Shown: positions 8,087 to 17,106, counted from the stretch's first letter. The stretch: DNA of 64,000 bases from Bradyrhizobium sp. CCGUVB4N (GCF_024199945.1 NZ_JANADP010000001.1:8246001-8310000), one strand, 5' to 3'. Program-made: numbers and translations. The notes: generated by a model from the sequence alone, not told the origin.

Positions 8087-8926
8087 TCACTCTCTGCTTG
8101 CTGGCTGATTGGCGGCGCGCTGACCGCGCCTACGTTCGACGGTGATCTCGGCGAGGATCGACATTGCGATCTCCTCGGGCGTGATGGCGCCGAGATCGAG
8201 CCCGGCCGGTGCCTTGAAATCATCGATCGCAGCAGCGTCGGCGCCTTCCGCAAGGAGCTTTGCGCGGAGCGAAGCCATCTTTCGGCGGCTGCCGACGAAG
8301 GCGTGATAACAGGCCCGGGTCGCGACCGCCGCGCGCAAGGCGGCCTCGTCGCCCTTGCCTTGCGTGGAGACCACGACGAAACGCTTGGCGTCGTTGAGCT
8401 CGCCGAGCTGGTAGCCGTCCATGATCATATCGGCATCCGGCGGCGCGGTGAGATCGGCGGCAGGCGCGGCAAGCGTGACGTGGTAACCAAGCACGCGCGC
8501 CTGTGCGGCGAGCGACAGGGCTACCGGGCTCGCACCGAGAATGACGAGCGAGGGATGCGGCAGCACCGGCTCGACGAAGATATCCATGGTACCCTTGCTC
8601 GGGCACATGTTGCTGGCGAAGCGAATGCCGTCGCGGCTCTCGCCCGCAGTGACGCCCAGCTCGGCCAGCACATTTTCCGGCTGCACCGACACCATGCGCG
8701 GCTCGCCATCAGCGAGCGCCTCGCGCGCCGCCTTCAGCACCGCGCCCTTGGCGCAGCCGCCGCCGATCCAACCCGCGACGATGGTGCCGTCGGCCGCGAT
8801 GATCGCTTTGGCGCCAGCCTTCGCCGCGGTCACCGAAACCGTCCGCACCACCGTCGCGAGCACGAAGGCGCGCTCGGCAGCCTTCATCTGCGCTATGAGA
8901 TCCAGCACCTCGACATGAGCGGTCAT
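8087..8926 (-). CDS. coxF: XdhC/CoxF-family maturation protein
   Basis: A 279-residue XdhC-type protein. The N-terminal region has VLATVVRTVSVTAAKAGAK and GWIGGGCAKG, with the conserved glycine/cysteine loop, followed by a Rossmann-like C-terminal domain (LVILGASPVALSLAAQARVLGY). XdhC proteins bind or sulfurate molybdenum cofactor for hydroxylases; CoxF is needed to finish the Cu-S-Mo site of CO dehydrogenase. The open frame extends 95 codons further upstream into coxE, but the Met at 8926 gives the family N-terminus and leaves 11 bases after the coxE stop. Confidence 0.9.
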   Translation of the reverse strand: MTAHVEVLDLIAQMKAAERAFVLATVVRTVSVTAAKAGAKAIIAADGTIVAGWIGGGCAKGAVLKAAREALADGEPRMVSVQPENVLAELGVTAGESRDGIRFASNMCPSKGTMDIFVEPVLPHPSLVILGASPVALSLAAQARVLGYHVTLAAPAADLTAPPDADMIMDGYQLGELNDAKRFVVVSTQGKGDEAALRAAVATRACYHAFVGSRRKMASLRAKLLAEGADAAAIDDFKAPAGLDLGAITPEEIAMSILAEITVERRRGQRAANQPASRE

Positions 8927-8937
8927 CGCAACATCCC

Positions 8938-10146
8938 TCAGAGCTTCGCCAGATAGGGTTCGAGCGCACGCAGGCTTTGCAGCGAATTCGCGGGCGCATA
9001 GAGATCGACATGCGGCAGCGCCGCCTTGATGCCCCTGGCTTCGGGCGCATAGCCCTCCCAGGCCATCATCGGATTGAGCCAGACGATGCGCCGGCAGCGG
9101 CGGTGCAGCGCCGCCATTTCGCGGCCGAGCAGCGAGGCATCGCCGGTCTCGTAACCATCGGACACGATCATCACGCAGCTGCGCGAATGGATCACGCGCG
9201 CGGCATGCCAACGGTTGAAGGTCTGTAAGGACTCGCCGATCCTGGTGCCGCCGCCCGCGCCCTGCGCCATGATCGAGAGCCGGTCGAGCGCGCGGCCCGC
9301 ATCCTTCTCCTTCATCGCATCGGAAACGTAAGCGAGCCGCGTGTGGAACAGAAACGCCTCGGCCTCGCGGAACTGGTCGAGCACGCCGTGGATGAAGCGC
9401 AGGAACACGGCGGTGTACATGCTCATCGAGCCGGAGGCATCGAGCAGCACGACCAGCCGCAGCGGCTTGTCCTTGCGCTGCCGCTTGACGAGGCTGATCG
9501 GCACGCCGCCATGGCTGATGTTGCGATGGATGGTGCGGCGGAGATCGAGCCGGTAGCCGCGCCGGCGCGCCAGATCCCGCCGGGTCAGGCGCGTGCGCAT
9601 CGCCTTGGCGAGTTGTGCCGCGGCTTCATGGGCCTGCGCGACCTGGTCGGGATCGCTGAGCCTTCGGAAATCGACCTCGGCAAAGTTCTCGGTGCGCGAG
9701 GCGCCCTCCATGCGGCCCTCGCCTGCGCCGCCTTCCGGCGCATCGTCCGAGGACGGAAGCTGATCAGCAACTGACTGATGGCCGCCCTGCTCTGCGACCG
9801 TATCCTGCAAGCGCTTCAAGGACGGATTATTGGCGCCGGGCGTCGACCCCATGGTCCGGGACCGCGAGCGCACGCGCTTGCCGAGCCAGAACGCATCGAA
9901 GAGCCCGTCGAACTTGTCCCAGTCGGACTTGCGCGCCGAGAACAAATGCTTGAACGCCGCGCGCAACAGCCCCGGCTTTGCTGCGTATCCCGCCGACATC
10001 AGCGCCGCGGCATCCTGCCCCTCCGCCAATCCAACGCGAAAGCCGGCATCGCGCAGCGTGCGCAGGAAGGCGGCGAGCCGCGCGGACACGAGGCGGGAGA
10101 CCTCATTGAGATCATCAAATCCGGGACTGGAGCCACAGCAGCTCAT
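8938..10146 (-). CDS. coxE: CoxE, VWA-domain protein for CO dehydrogenase maturation
   Basis: A 402-residue protein with a C-terminal von Willebrand A domain. The MIDAS motif is VVLLDASGSMSMY, followed later by MIVSDGYETGD. A basic segment (RTRLTRRDLARRRGYRLDLRR) precedes it. VWA proteins encoded next to a MoxR ATPase form chaperone pairs. In the cox system CoxD and CoxE insert sulfur and copper into the apo enzyme (established for Oligotropha). The start overlaps the coxD stop by four bases, so the two should be made in equal amounts. Confidence 0.92.
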   Translation of the reverse strand: MSCCGSSPGFDDLNEVSRLVSARLAAFLRTLRDAGFRVGLAEGQDAAALMSAGYAAKPGLLRAAFKHLFSARKSDWDKFDGLFDAFWLGKRVRSRSRTMGSTPGANNPSLKRLQDTVAEQGGHQSVADQLPSSDDAPEGGAGEGRMEGASRTENFAEVDFRRLSDPDQVAQAHEAAAQLAKAMRTRLTRRDLARRRGYRLDLRRTIHRNISHGGVPISLVKRQRKDKPLRLVVLLDASGSMSMYTAVFLRFIHGVLDQFREAEAFLFHTRLAYVSDAMKEKDAGRALDRLSIMAQGAGGGTRIGESLQTFNRWHAARVIHSRSCVMIVSDGYETGDASLLGREMAALHRRCRRIVWLNPMMAWEGYAPEARGIKAALPHVDLYAPANSLQSLRALEPYLAKL

Positions 10147-11009
10147 GCGACCTTCCCCAGCAGGCGTTGCGTCACCTCGGGCGTGACCCGGGCGCGGTCC
10201 TCGTGGGTCTTGAGCAGGCAGACCAGCGTCTCATGCACGGTTTCGGGCGCATCGTGGAGATCGCGGACGTCGAGACCGACCAGCGCCGCCGCCCAGTCCA
10301 GCGTCTCCGCGACGCCCGGAACCTTGCGAAGCTCCTCCTTGCGCACGCCTTCGACCATACGCGCGATCTGCAGCGATAACGACGGGCTCGCGCCTGCGAC
10401 ACGCGCGAGAATGATGCGGGTCTCGCGATCGACGTCGGGATAATCGACATAGTGATAGAGACAGCGCCGGCGCAGCGCGTCGGAGAGCTCGCGCGTACCG
10501 TTCGAGGTCAGCACGACATGCGGGATGGTGATTGCGGGAATGGTGCCGAGCTCGGGGATCGAGACCTGGAAATCGGATAGCAGCTCGAGCAGGAACGCCT
10601 CGAACTCGTCGTCGGCGCGGTCGATCTCGTCGATCAGCAGCACCGGCGCCTGCGGGCGGCGGATCGCCGCGAGCAAGGGGCGCTCCAGCAGGTATTTTTC
10701 CGAGAAGACCTGGTCCTCGATGCTGTCGGTGCCGCGATGGGCCTGGATGGCCAGCAATTGGCGCTGGTAGTTCCACTCGTAAAGCGCGGCGGACTGGTCG
10801 AGGCCTTCATAGCATTGCAGCCGGATCAGCTCGGTCGCATGCACCTTGGCCAGCGCCTTCGCCACCTCGGTCTTGCCGACGCCCGCTTCGCCCTCTAGCA
10901 GCAGCGGACGCCGCAGCAATTGCATCAGCGAGATCGCGGTCGCGAGGTCCGCATCGGCGATGTAGCCCGATGCGGCCAGCGCTTGCGCGATCTCGTCACG
11001 GCCTTTCAT
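10143..11009 (-). CDS. coxD: CoxD, MoxR-type AAA+ ATPase
   Basis: A 288-residue AAA+ protein. Walker A is GEAGVGKTEVAKAL, Walker B is VLLIDEIDRADDEFE, and sensor 1 is VVLTSNGTRELSDALRRRCLY. This is the MoxR family organisation. In Oligotropha CoxD is the ATP-dependent chaperone that opens apo-CO dehydrogenase so that the Mo can receive its sulfur and copper. It directly follows coxL (two-base gap) and overlaps coxE, exactly the order known for form I CO dehydrogenase operons. Confidence 0.95.
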   Translation of the reverse strand: MKGRDEIAQALAASGYIADADLATAISLMQLLRRPLLLEGEAGVGKTEVAKALAKVHATELIRLQCYEGLDQSAALYEWNYQRQLLAIQAHRGTDSIEDQVFSEKYLLERPLLAAIRRPQAPVLLIDEIDRADDEFEAFLLELLSDFQVSIPELGTIPAITIPHVVLTSNGTRELSDALRRRCLYHYVDYPDVDRETRIILARVAGASPSLSLQIARMVEGVRKEELRKVPGVAETLDWAAALVGLDVRDLHDAPETVHETLVCLLKTHEDRARVTPEVTQRLLGKVA

Positions 11010-11011
11010 CG

Positions 11012-13432
11012 TCAGGCCACCGCCCCGAGATCCTTCGCCGCCTTCCAGTTGCGCCAGAAATCGTGCGGCATCTGGATGTGCGTGGACCCCAGGAACGAGA
11101 ACGCGTCATTGACGGCGTTGGAGAAGGCCGGCACGCCGCCGACATTCGGGCTCTCGCCGACGCCCTTGGCGCCGATCGGGTGATGCGGCGACGGGGTGAC
11201 GGTGAAGTCGGTCTCCCAATGCGGTGTCTCCACCGCGGTCGGCATGAAGAAGTCCATGAACGAGCCGGTGACGACGTTGCCGACCTCGTCGTAGCGGATC
11301 TCCTGGCCCATCGCGATCGCGAACGCTTCGGTGAGGCCGCCATGCACCTGCCCCTCGATGATCATCGGGTTGATGCGGGTGCCGCAATCGTCGAGCGCGT
11401 AGAAGCGCCGGACCTTGTACACGCCGGTATCGACGTCGATGTCCATCACGCAGAGATAGGCGCCGAACGGATAGGTCATGTTGGGCGGATCGTAATAGCT
11501 GACCGCTTCCAGTCCCGGCTCCATGCCCGGCGGCACCGAGTTATAAGCCGCCCAGCAGATATCCTTCATCGACATGAATTTTTCCGGCAAGCCCTTCACC
11601 CGGAAGCCGTCGATGTCGAATTCGAGATCGTCCTCGTGGACCTCGAGCTTGTACGCCGCGATCATCTGCGCCTTGGCCTTGATCTTTCGCGCGGCCATGG
11701 CGATTGCCGCACCAGCAACCGGCGTCGAGCGCGAACCGTAGGTGCCGAGCCCGTAAGGCGCGGTGTCGGTGTTGCCCTCTTCCACCATGATGTTGTCGGC
11801 GGGAATGCCGATCTCGGTCGCGATGATCTGGGCCCAGGTGGTCTCGTGGCCCTGGCCCTGGCTCTTGGTGCCCATGCGCGCGATGCCCGCACCGGTCGGA
11901 TGCATGCGGATCTCGCAGGAATCGAACATCGCGATGCCGAGGATGTCGCAATTCTTCGACGGGCCGGCGCCGACAATCTCCGTGAAGAAGGAGATGCCGA
12001 GGCCCATGATCTCGCGAGTCTCGCCGCGAGCGAACGCGGCCCGCTTCTCCGCCTGCTCTTTGCGGAGCGCGGCATAGCCGGTGGTCTCCATCATCTTGCG
12101 CATGGCGGTGTGGTAGTCGCCGGAATCGTATTCCCAGCCCAGCGCCGAGTGATACGGAAACTGCTCCGGCTTGATGAAGTTCTTCAGCCTTAGCTCGGCC
12201 GGATCCATGTTGAGCTTCTGGGCCAGAATATCCATGGCGCGCTCGATGCAGTAGGCGGCCTCCGTGACGCGGAACGAGCAGCGGTAGGCGACGCCGCCGG
12301 GCGCCTTGTTGGTGTAGACGCCGTCGACAGCCAGATGCGCGGTCGGGAAGTCATAGGAGCCGGTGACGATGTTGAAGAAGCCGGCCGGCCATTTCGACGG
12401 GTCGGCGCAGGCGTCGAACGCGCCGTGATCGGCGAGCACGTGCACACGAAGCCCCGTGACCTTGCCGTCCTTGGTCGCGGCGATCTCGGTGGTCATGTGA
12501 TAGTCGCGCGCGAACGAGGTCGCGGTGAGGTTCTCGATACGGTCCTCGACCCATTTCACCGGCTTGCCGGTGACGATGGAGGCGACGGCGGCGCAGATAT
12601 AGCCGGGATAGGCGCCGACCTTGTTGCCGAAACCGCCGCCGATATCGGGGGCGATGACGTGGATCTTCTGCTCCGGCAGCTTGGCGATCAGCGCCACCAC
12701 GGTGCGGATCACGTGCGGGGCCTGGAAGGTGCCGTAGATCGTCAGCTCGCCCTTGATCTTGTCGAAGGAGCAGACGCACTGGCAGGTCTCCAGCGGCGAC
12801 GGATGGGTCCGGTGGTAGGAGATCATCTCCTTGATCTTGACCTCGGCCTTGTTGAAGGCCGCGTCGGTCAGCTCCTTGTCGCCGACGGTCCACTCGAAGA
12901 TGTGGTTGTCGTGCTTGCGCGGTCCGTGCGCGCCCGACATCTTGCCGACGAGGTCTTCGCGCAGCACCGGCGCGTCCTTGTCCATCGACTTGAAGGGATC
13001 GACCAAAGGCGGCAACGGCTCGTATTCGACGACCACCTTGTTGATGCCGTCGTCAGCCGCATAACGGTCGGTGGCGACCACGAAGGCGACCTCCTGGTTC
13101 TGGAACAGCACCTTGCCGTCGGCCAGAACCATCTGCACGTCGCCGGCCAGGGTCGGCATCCAGGCGAGGTTGACGGTCTTCAGCGTCTCGGCGGTGATGA
13201 CCGCGAGCACGCCGGGGACCTTCAGCGCCTCGCTGTCGTCGATCTTCTTGACGCGCGCATGCGGATGCGGCGATCGGACGAAGTCGCCGTGCAGCATGCC
13301 CGGCAGCTTGACGTCGTCGACGTAGTTGCCCTTGCCTTGCGTGAAGCGGATGTCCTCGACGCGCTTGCGCTTGCAGCCCATGCCTTCGAGTGCGGCGGTG
13401 CGTTGTTCCCGCGTGGGAGTCATGTCGTTCAT
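11012..13432 (-). CDS. coxL: Aerobic carbon-monoxide dehydrogenase large (molybdenum) subunit, form I
   Basis: The 806-residue catalytic subunit oxidises CO with water to CO2 at a Cu-S-Mo centre. Residues 382-388 read AYRCSFR, the loop unique to true (form I) CO dehydrogenases, with the copper-binding Cys at 385. The base Glu sits in GVGES at residue 760. Both are offset by three from the Oligotropha enzyme (388/763). IAPDIGGGFGNKVGAYPG and the FQAPH segment fit the Mo-pterin binding domains. The open frame runs 120 codons upstream through coxS in the wrong frame; the Met at 13432 overlaps the coxS stop by four bases and is the real start. Confidence 0.98.
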   Translation of the reverse strand: MNDMTPTREQRTAALEGMGCKRKRVEDIRFTQGKGNYVDDVKLPGMLHGDFVRSPHPHARVKKIDDSEALKVPGVLAVITAETLKTVNLAWMPTLAGDVQMVLADGKVLFQNQEVAFVVATDRYAADDGINKVVVEYEPLPPLVDPFKSMDKDAPVLREDLVGKMSGAHGPRKHDNHIFEWTVGDKELTDAAFNKAEVKIKEMISYHRTHPSPLETCQCVCSFDKIKGELTIYGTFQAPHVIRTVVALIAKLPEQKIHVIAPDIGGGFGNKVGAYPGYICAAVASIVTGKPVKWVEDRIENLTATSFARDYHMTTEIAATKDGKVTGLRVHVLADHGAFDACADPSKWPAGFFNIVTGSYDFPTAHLAVDGVYTNKAPGGVAYRCSFRVTEAAYCIERAMDILAQKLNMDPAELRLKNFIKPEQFPYHSALGWEYDSGDYHTAMRKMMETTGYAALRKEQAEKRAAFARGETREIMGLGISFFTEIVGAGPSKNCDILGIAMFDSCEIRMHPTGAGIARMGTKSQGQGHETTWAQIIATEIGIPADNIMVEEGNTDTAPYGLGTYGSRSTPVAGAAIAMAARKIKAKAQMIAAYKLEVHEDDLEFDIDGFRVKGLPEKFMSMKDICWAAYNSVPPGMEPGLEAVSYYDPPNMTYPFGAYLCVMDIDVDTGVYKVRRFYALDDCGTRINPMIIEGQVHGGLTEAFAIAMGQEIRYDEVGNVVTGSFMDFFMPTAVETPHWETDFTVTPSPHHPIGAKGVGESPNVGGVPAFSNAVNDAFSFLGSTHIQMPHDFWRNWKAAKDLGAVA

Positions 13433-13929
13433 TCTGCGGCCTCCCGGAATTCCACGCCGTTGATCTTGGCGCTCGCGTATTGAATGGCTTTGACGATGTT
13501 CTGGTAGCCGGTGCAGCGGCAGATGTTGCCGGAGATGCCCATCCGGATTTCCGGCTCGCTCGGCGAGGGATTCTCCTTCAGCAGCCGATGCGCGCGCATG
13601 ATCATGCCGGGCGTGCAGAAGCCGCATTGCAGGCCGTGCATCATGCGGAAGCCTTCCTGAAGCGCGGACAGCGTGCCGTCGGCATTGGCCATGCCCTCGA
13701 CCGTGGTGATGTCGCTTCCCTGGGCCTGCACCGCGAACATGGTGCAGGACTTCACCGACATGCCGTCGATATCGACGGTGCAGGCGCCGCAATGGGTGGT
13801 CTCGCAGCCGATATGGGTACCGGTCATCTGCAAGTTCTCGCGGATGAAGTGCACCAGCAACGTGCGCGGCTCGACGAGGCCTTCGACCTCGGTACCGTTC
13901 ACCTTCATGGTGACGTGTGTTTTGGCCAT
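13429..13929 (-). CDS. coxS: CO dehydrogenase small (2Fe-2S) subunit
   Basis: A 166-residue iron-sulfur subunit that passes electrons from the Mo site to FAD. The plant-type ferredoxin cluster ligands are Cys42, 47, 50 and 62 (GCETTHCGACTV ... KSC). The second cluster domain has Cys102, 105, 137 and 139 (CGFC ... CRC). The family start MAKTHVTMKVNG is intact. It lies between coxM (13-base gap) and coxL (4-base overlap) in the canonical M-S-L order. Confidence 0.97.
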   Translation of the reverse strand: MAKTHVTMKVNGTEVEGLVEPRTLLVHFIRENLQMTGTHIGCETTHCGACTVDIDGMSVKSCTMFAVQAQGSDITTVEGMANADGTLSALQEGFRMMHGLQCGFCTPGMIMRAHRLLKENPSPSEPEIRMGISGNICRCTGYQNIVKAIQYASAKINGVEFREAAE

Positions 13930-13942
13930 CGGTCCCCTCCCC

Positions 13943-14806
13943 TTATTTCGCGACGGACGCGGCGCGCTGCAGCGCCCGTGTCACCATGATGCCGCCGACA
14001 TGTTTGCGGTATTCGACCGGGCCGCGCGCATCGGCGGCCGGCGCCATGATTGCCTCGGCCGCTGCGGCGGCCTTCTTCAGCGTGGCCGCATCGAGGCTGG
14101 TCCCGATCACGGCCTGGGCGGCGTCAGCGGCAAGCAGCGGTGTCTCGTGGACATTGGTGAGGCCGATTGCGCAGGTCGCCACCTTGCCGCCGGACATCGT
14201 GAGGACGACGGCCGCCGCCGCGGTGGCGTAGTCGCCGACCTTGCGCTTGAGCTTTTCATAGGCGTAGCCGTGACCGGCCGCGGGTATGGGCACCGAGATG
14301 GAGGTCAGGATCTCGCCGGGCTCGAGCGCGGTGAAATAGGCGCCCTGGTAGAAGTCCGCGGCCGCGACGTCACGGGCGCCGCCGGCGCCTTCGAGGCGAT
14401 AGGTCGCGCCCAGCGTCATCATCAGCGCCGGCATGTCGTTGCCGGGATCGCCGTTGGCGACATTACCGCCGATCGTGCCGCGGTAGCGCACCTGCGGGTC
14501 GGCGATCAGCAGGGCCGCCTCATGCAGGATCGGCATGGATTTGGCGATGTCATCGGAGGCCAGCAGCTCGTGCTGGGTGGTCATCGCACCGATGACGAGA
14601 TTATTGCCGTTGCGGCTGATGCCCTTCAAGGCGGCGATGCCGTGGAGGTCGATCAGATGGGCGGGGGTGGCGAGCCGAAGCTTCATCATCGGCACCAGGC
14701 TGTGCCCGCCGGCCAGTGGCCGAGCATCCTCGCCAAGGTCTGACAACAGTTTCACGGCGTCGGCGACACTCGCCGGCCGGTAATAGCTGAATGAGCCCGG
14801 GATCAT
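13943..14806 (-). CDS. coxM: CO dehydrogenase medium (FAD) subunit
   Basis: A 287-residue flavoprotein subunit. The start IPGSFSYYRPASVADAVKLL, the FAD motif RPLAGGHSLVPMMKLRLA and a second FAD contact TIGGNVANGDPGNDMPA are all typical CoxM features. Two Met codons are adjacent; 14806 has the better spacing from GGGAGGA. It is the first gene of the structural operon. Upstream, 14895-14947 holds direct repeats that may bind the CoxC regulator. The three subunits form an (LMS)2 enzyme on the inner face of the membrane. Confidence 0.96.
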   Translation of the reverse strand: MIPGSFSYYRPASVADAVKLLSDLGEDARPLAGGHSLVPMMKLRLATPAHLIDLHGIAALKGISRNGNNLVIGAMTTQHELLASDDIAKSMPILHEAALLIADPQVRYRGTIGGNVANGDPGNDMPALMMTLGATYRLEGAGGARDVAAADFYQGAYFTALEPGEILTSISVPIPAAGHGYAYEKLKRKVGDYATAAAAVVLTMSGGKVATCAIGLTNVHETPLLAADAAQAVIGTSLDAATLKKAAAAAEAIMAPAADARGPVEYRKHVGGIMVTRALQRAASVAK

Positions 14807-14894
14807 CATCTCCTCCCATATTCGTCCTTGGCGCGTGACGGCGCGGACGTTGGAGGGGACGGTCACTCCGGACCGGGCAAGCCGCAATCATTCG

Positions 14895-14947
14895 GGCACG
14901 GAACAGCGGATTTCGCACGAGCTGCGGCTGGGAACGCACGAATTGCG
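14895..14947 (-). promoter_or_regulatory. Direct repeats upstream of coxM, candidate LytTR (CoxC) site
   Basis: On the coxM strand the words CGCAATTCGTGCG (14947-14935) and CGCAGCTCGTGCG (14926-14914) repeat head-to-tail with a 21-base period. A weaker third copy, CGCTGTTCCGTGCC, begins 18 bases further. LytTR DNA-binding domains are known to bind two short direct repeats about two helical turns apart, and the gene on the other side of this gap encodes a LytTR protein. The site lies ~90-140 bases before the coxM start, a usual activator position. Confidence 0.6.
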
Positions 14948-14975
14948 TCAGGTGTGGCGACGTATGGCGGGCCAC

Positions 14976-15001
14976 TTACCCTCCCCTGGAGGGGAGGGTA
15001 A
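14976..15001 (-). terminator. Hairpin between coxC and coxM
   Basis: A perfect 11-bp stem (TTACCCTCCCC / GGGGAGGGTAA) with a 4-base loop, 30 bases after the coxC stop. There is no T-run, so it is only a possible terminator or insulator separating regulator and structural transcripts. Similar GC-rich hairpins occur elsewhere in the window (22342). Confidence 0.45.
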
Positions 15002-15030
15002 GAGAGCTCGCCTCCTGTGCTTCGTGACCT

Positions 15031-16227
15031 CTACGCCTGCCGCCGGTTCGCCAGCCCCAGCCTCGCCTTCACCTCGGCGATCTTGGCGCGGCTCACCGGC
15101 ACCCGGTGCGGCGACGGGCCGTCGAGCTCGAGCACCGCACCGTCGCCCTCTTTGCGGACCAGGGCGACATGGGGGATGGCGACGATATGGCTGCGATGCA
15201 CCCGGAGGAACAGCGAGGGATCGAGCTGCGCCTCGGCCTCCGAGATCGACCAGGGGCACATCCGCTCGCGGGTGCCGTCATGGACGCGGGTGTAATGCGC
15301 GTCGGCGCGCACGCTGCGGACATTGGCGGTGTCGATGAAGTGCGTGCCGTCGGCGCTCTCGACCGGCAACCGGGGAACCGGCGCGCGCGGCGGCTGGCGG
15401 AGACCGCCGAGCGGCGTCATTGGCCGCGGAGATGCAGTGGCAACAGGTTCGGCCGCGACCGGTGCGACCGACGGAGCCACAGGATCAACGGTTGCGGCGG
15501 CCGACGCCTGACGCCGCTGGTCGGGGACAAGGGACAAGAGGAAGCCGGCCGCGATGACGAAGCACAGCACCGCGACGATGATCGACAAGACTTGCTGCGA
15601 CGCGGCAAGGCCGACGCCGGCATGGTGATGCGCCGCACCGGTCAGCGGCTCGAAGTGCATGCCCAGCATCGCCGTATAGTGCATGCCGGAGACCGCAATG
15701 CCGAAGACGATCGAACTGACGATCAGCCGAACGCCTTCCTGCTGCGCCAGAAAAGCGCGCAGACCGCCATAGGCCGTGACGACCGCGACCACGACCGACA
15801 GCAGCACCATGACCGGGTCGTGCACGATGCCGAACGGACCGGCCAGTCCATGGATCCCGACATAATGCATGCTCGCAATCCCGACGCCGAGCAGCACCGC
15901 CGACGACGCCACGCGCTTCAAGCTCGGCTCGCCGATCGAGACAAAGAAAAGCGAGATGCCGACCACCAGCGCGCAGATCAGGAACGAGATGATGGTGGGA
16001 AGAACGAGATACACCGTGTCCGGCGGCAGCGGCGCCGCCAGCATGCCGACGAAATGCATGGTCCAGATGCCGACGGCCAGAAACGCGGCCGCACCCGCGA
16101 GCAGAACGCGGTTGCTGACGCCGGGCGTGTTGCGGATGCGAGCAGCAAGCGCAAAGCCGGTATAGCCACCCAGACTCGCGATCGCCACAGAGAGCGCGAC
16201 GAGATAGGGATCGTGTCCTTCGAACAT
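15031..16227 (-). CDS. coxC: CoxC-like MHYT membrane sensor with LytTR DNA-binding domain
   Basis: A 398-residue regulator. The N-terminal half is an MHYT domain of about seven membrane segments with three signature motifs, MHFVGML, MHYVGIHGL and MHYTAMLGM. These His/Met pairs are proposed to hold copper and sense CO, O2 or NO. A Pro/Ala-rich linker follows. The C-terminus is a LytTR domain (TANVRSVRADAHYTRVHDG, SLFLRVHRSHIVAIPHV). This layout matches CoxC/CoxH of Oligotropha. It is encoded just upstream of and co-directional with coxM. A membrane-bound one-component activator of the cox operon is the natural reading. Confidence 0.9.
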   Translation of the reverse strand: MFEGHDPYLVALSVAIASLGGYTGFALAARIRNTPGVSNRVLLAGAAAFLAVGIWTMHFVGMLAAPLPPDTVYLVLPTIISFLICALVVGISLFFVSIGEPSLKRVASSAVLLGVGIASMHYVGIHGLAGPFGIVHDPVMVLLSVVVAVVTAYGGLRAFLAQQEGVRLIVSSIVFGIAVSGMHYTAMLGMHFEPLTGAAHHHAGVGLAASQQVLSIIVAVLCFVIAAGFLLSLVPDQRRQASAAATVDPVAPSVAPVAAEPVATASPRPMTPLGGLRQPPRAPVPRLPVESADGTHFIDTANVRSVRADAHYTRVHDGTRERMCPWSISEAEAQLDPSLFLRVHRSHIVAIPHVALVRKEGDGAVLELDGPSPHRVPVSRAKIAEVKARLGLANRRQA

Positions 16228-16337
16228 GATCTTGTCGGCCGCCCGTCTCCACGGCCCGGCCTCCTCCCGCCGCCGACTTTATAGGGACGGCGGCGGGATT
16301 GACAATCAGCGGCGTGTGAAGCGGCGGCAATGCCAGA

Positions 16338-16468
16338 CCCTCATGGTGAGGAGGCGCGCAGCGCCGTCTCCGGACGATGCTTCGCATCGCCTGGAGAACC
16401 ATGCAGGCCCAACTGTGGCCTTCATCCTTCGAGACGCGCTGACGCGCTCCTCAGGATGAGGAGCGCGC
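16338..16468. repeat. Dispersed extragenic repeat, family C
   Basis: A segment with stacked inverted repeats: CCTCATGGTGAGG at the left, GCGCGCAGCGCCG, CGATGCTTCGCATCG, and on the right GAGACGCGCTGACGCGCTC with CTCAGGATGAGGAGCGCG. It fills the coxC-ribH gap. It has the look of the REP-like elements common in Bradyrhizobium-type genomes; only one copy lies in this window. Confidence 0.6.
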
Positions 16469-16481
16469 GTCTCTGTCGCCC

Positions 16482-17033
16482 CTACACAATTCCCGCCGCG
16501 ACCTGGCCGCGCAGGCGCTCCAGGCCGTGCAACGTCTCCGCACAGGCGGCCGCGACCTCGATGCCCTTGGTTGTGAAGTGCCTGCGGAAGAAATCGTAGT
16601 GCACTTCGGTCTCGTGGAATTGCTGCGGCGTCAGCACGGCGGAAAACACCGGCACCTCGGTGCGGAGCTGCACGTCCATCAGCGCCTTGATCACGGTGTC
16701 GGCGACGAACTCGTGGCGATAGATGCCACCGTCAACGACAAGGCCGGCCGCGACGATCGCGGTGTAGCGCCGCGTCTTGGCGAGGACCTGCGCATGCAGC
16801 GGGATCTCGAACGAGCCCGGCACCTCGAACACGTCGACATGGGTGAGATGCCGCGCCTCGGCTTCCTTGATGAAAGCGATGCGGGCTTCCTCGACCACGT
16901 CGCGGTGCCAGCAGGCCTGCACGAAGGCCACCCGCTGCGGCTTTGCGAAGCGCGGATGTTCGGTCGCCGGCGGAACCGGCGGTTGGACGACTTCGGAAGT
17001 TTCGGTTTGGGGATCTTGCAACATCTGATTCAT
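16482..17033 (-). CDS. ribH: 6,7-dimethyl-8-ribityllumazine synthase, type II (RibH2)
   Basis: A 183-residue riboflavin-pathway enzyme. The core ACWHRDVVEEARIAFIKEA, then FEVPGSFEIPLHAQVLAKTRRYTAIVAAG, identifies lumazine synthase. The Trp in ACWH and the VVDGGIYRHEFV substitution in the phosphate loop are hallmarks of the type II decameric RibH2 described in Brucella and other rhizobiales. A ~25-residue Pro/Glu-rich N-terminal extension is present. The gene stands alone, and its leader is an FMN riboswitch, so it is shut off when flavin is plentiful. Confidence 0.93.
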   Translation of the reverse strand: MNQMLQDPQTETSEVVQPPVPPATEHPRFAKPQRVAFVQACWHRDVVEEARIAFIKEAEARHLTHVDVFEVPGSFEIPLHAQVLAKTRRYTAIVAAGLVVDGGIYRHEFVADTVIKALMDVQLRTEVPVFSAVLTPQQFHETEVHYDFFRRHFTTKGIEVAAACAETLHGLERLRGQVAAGIV

Positions 17034-17106
17034 GGCTTTCCTTCAAAGGACCAGAATCAGGGCACACGGAACGACAAACAGCCGCATCCTGCGATGCGTC
17101 TGCCAC

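Noticed and set aside
13433..13792. Upstream extension of the coxL frame
   Set aside because: It reads coxS in the wrong frame; the Met at 13432 with a 4-base overlap is the proper start.
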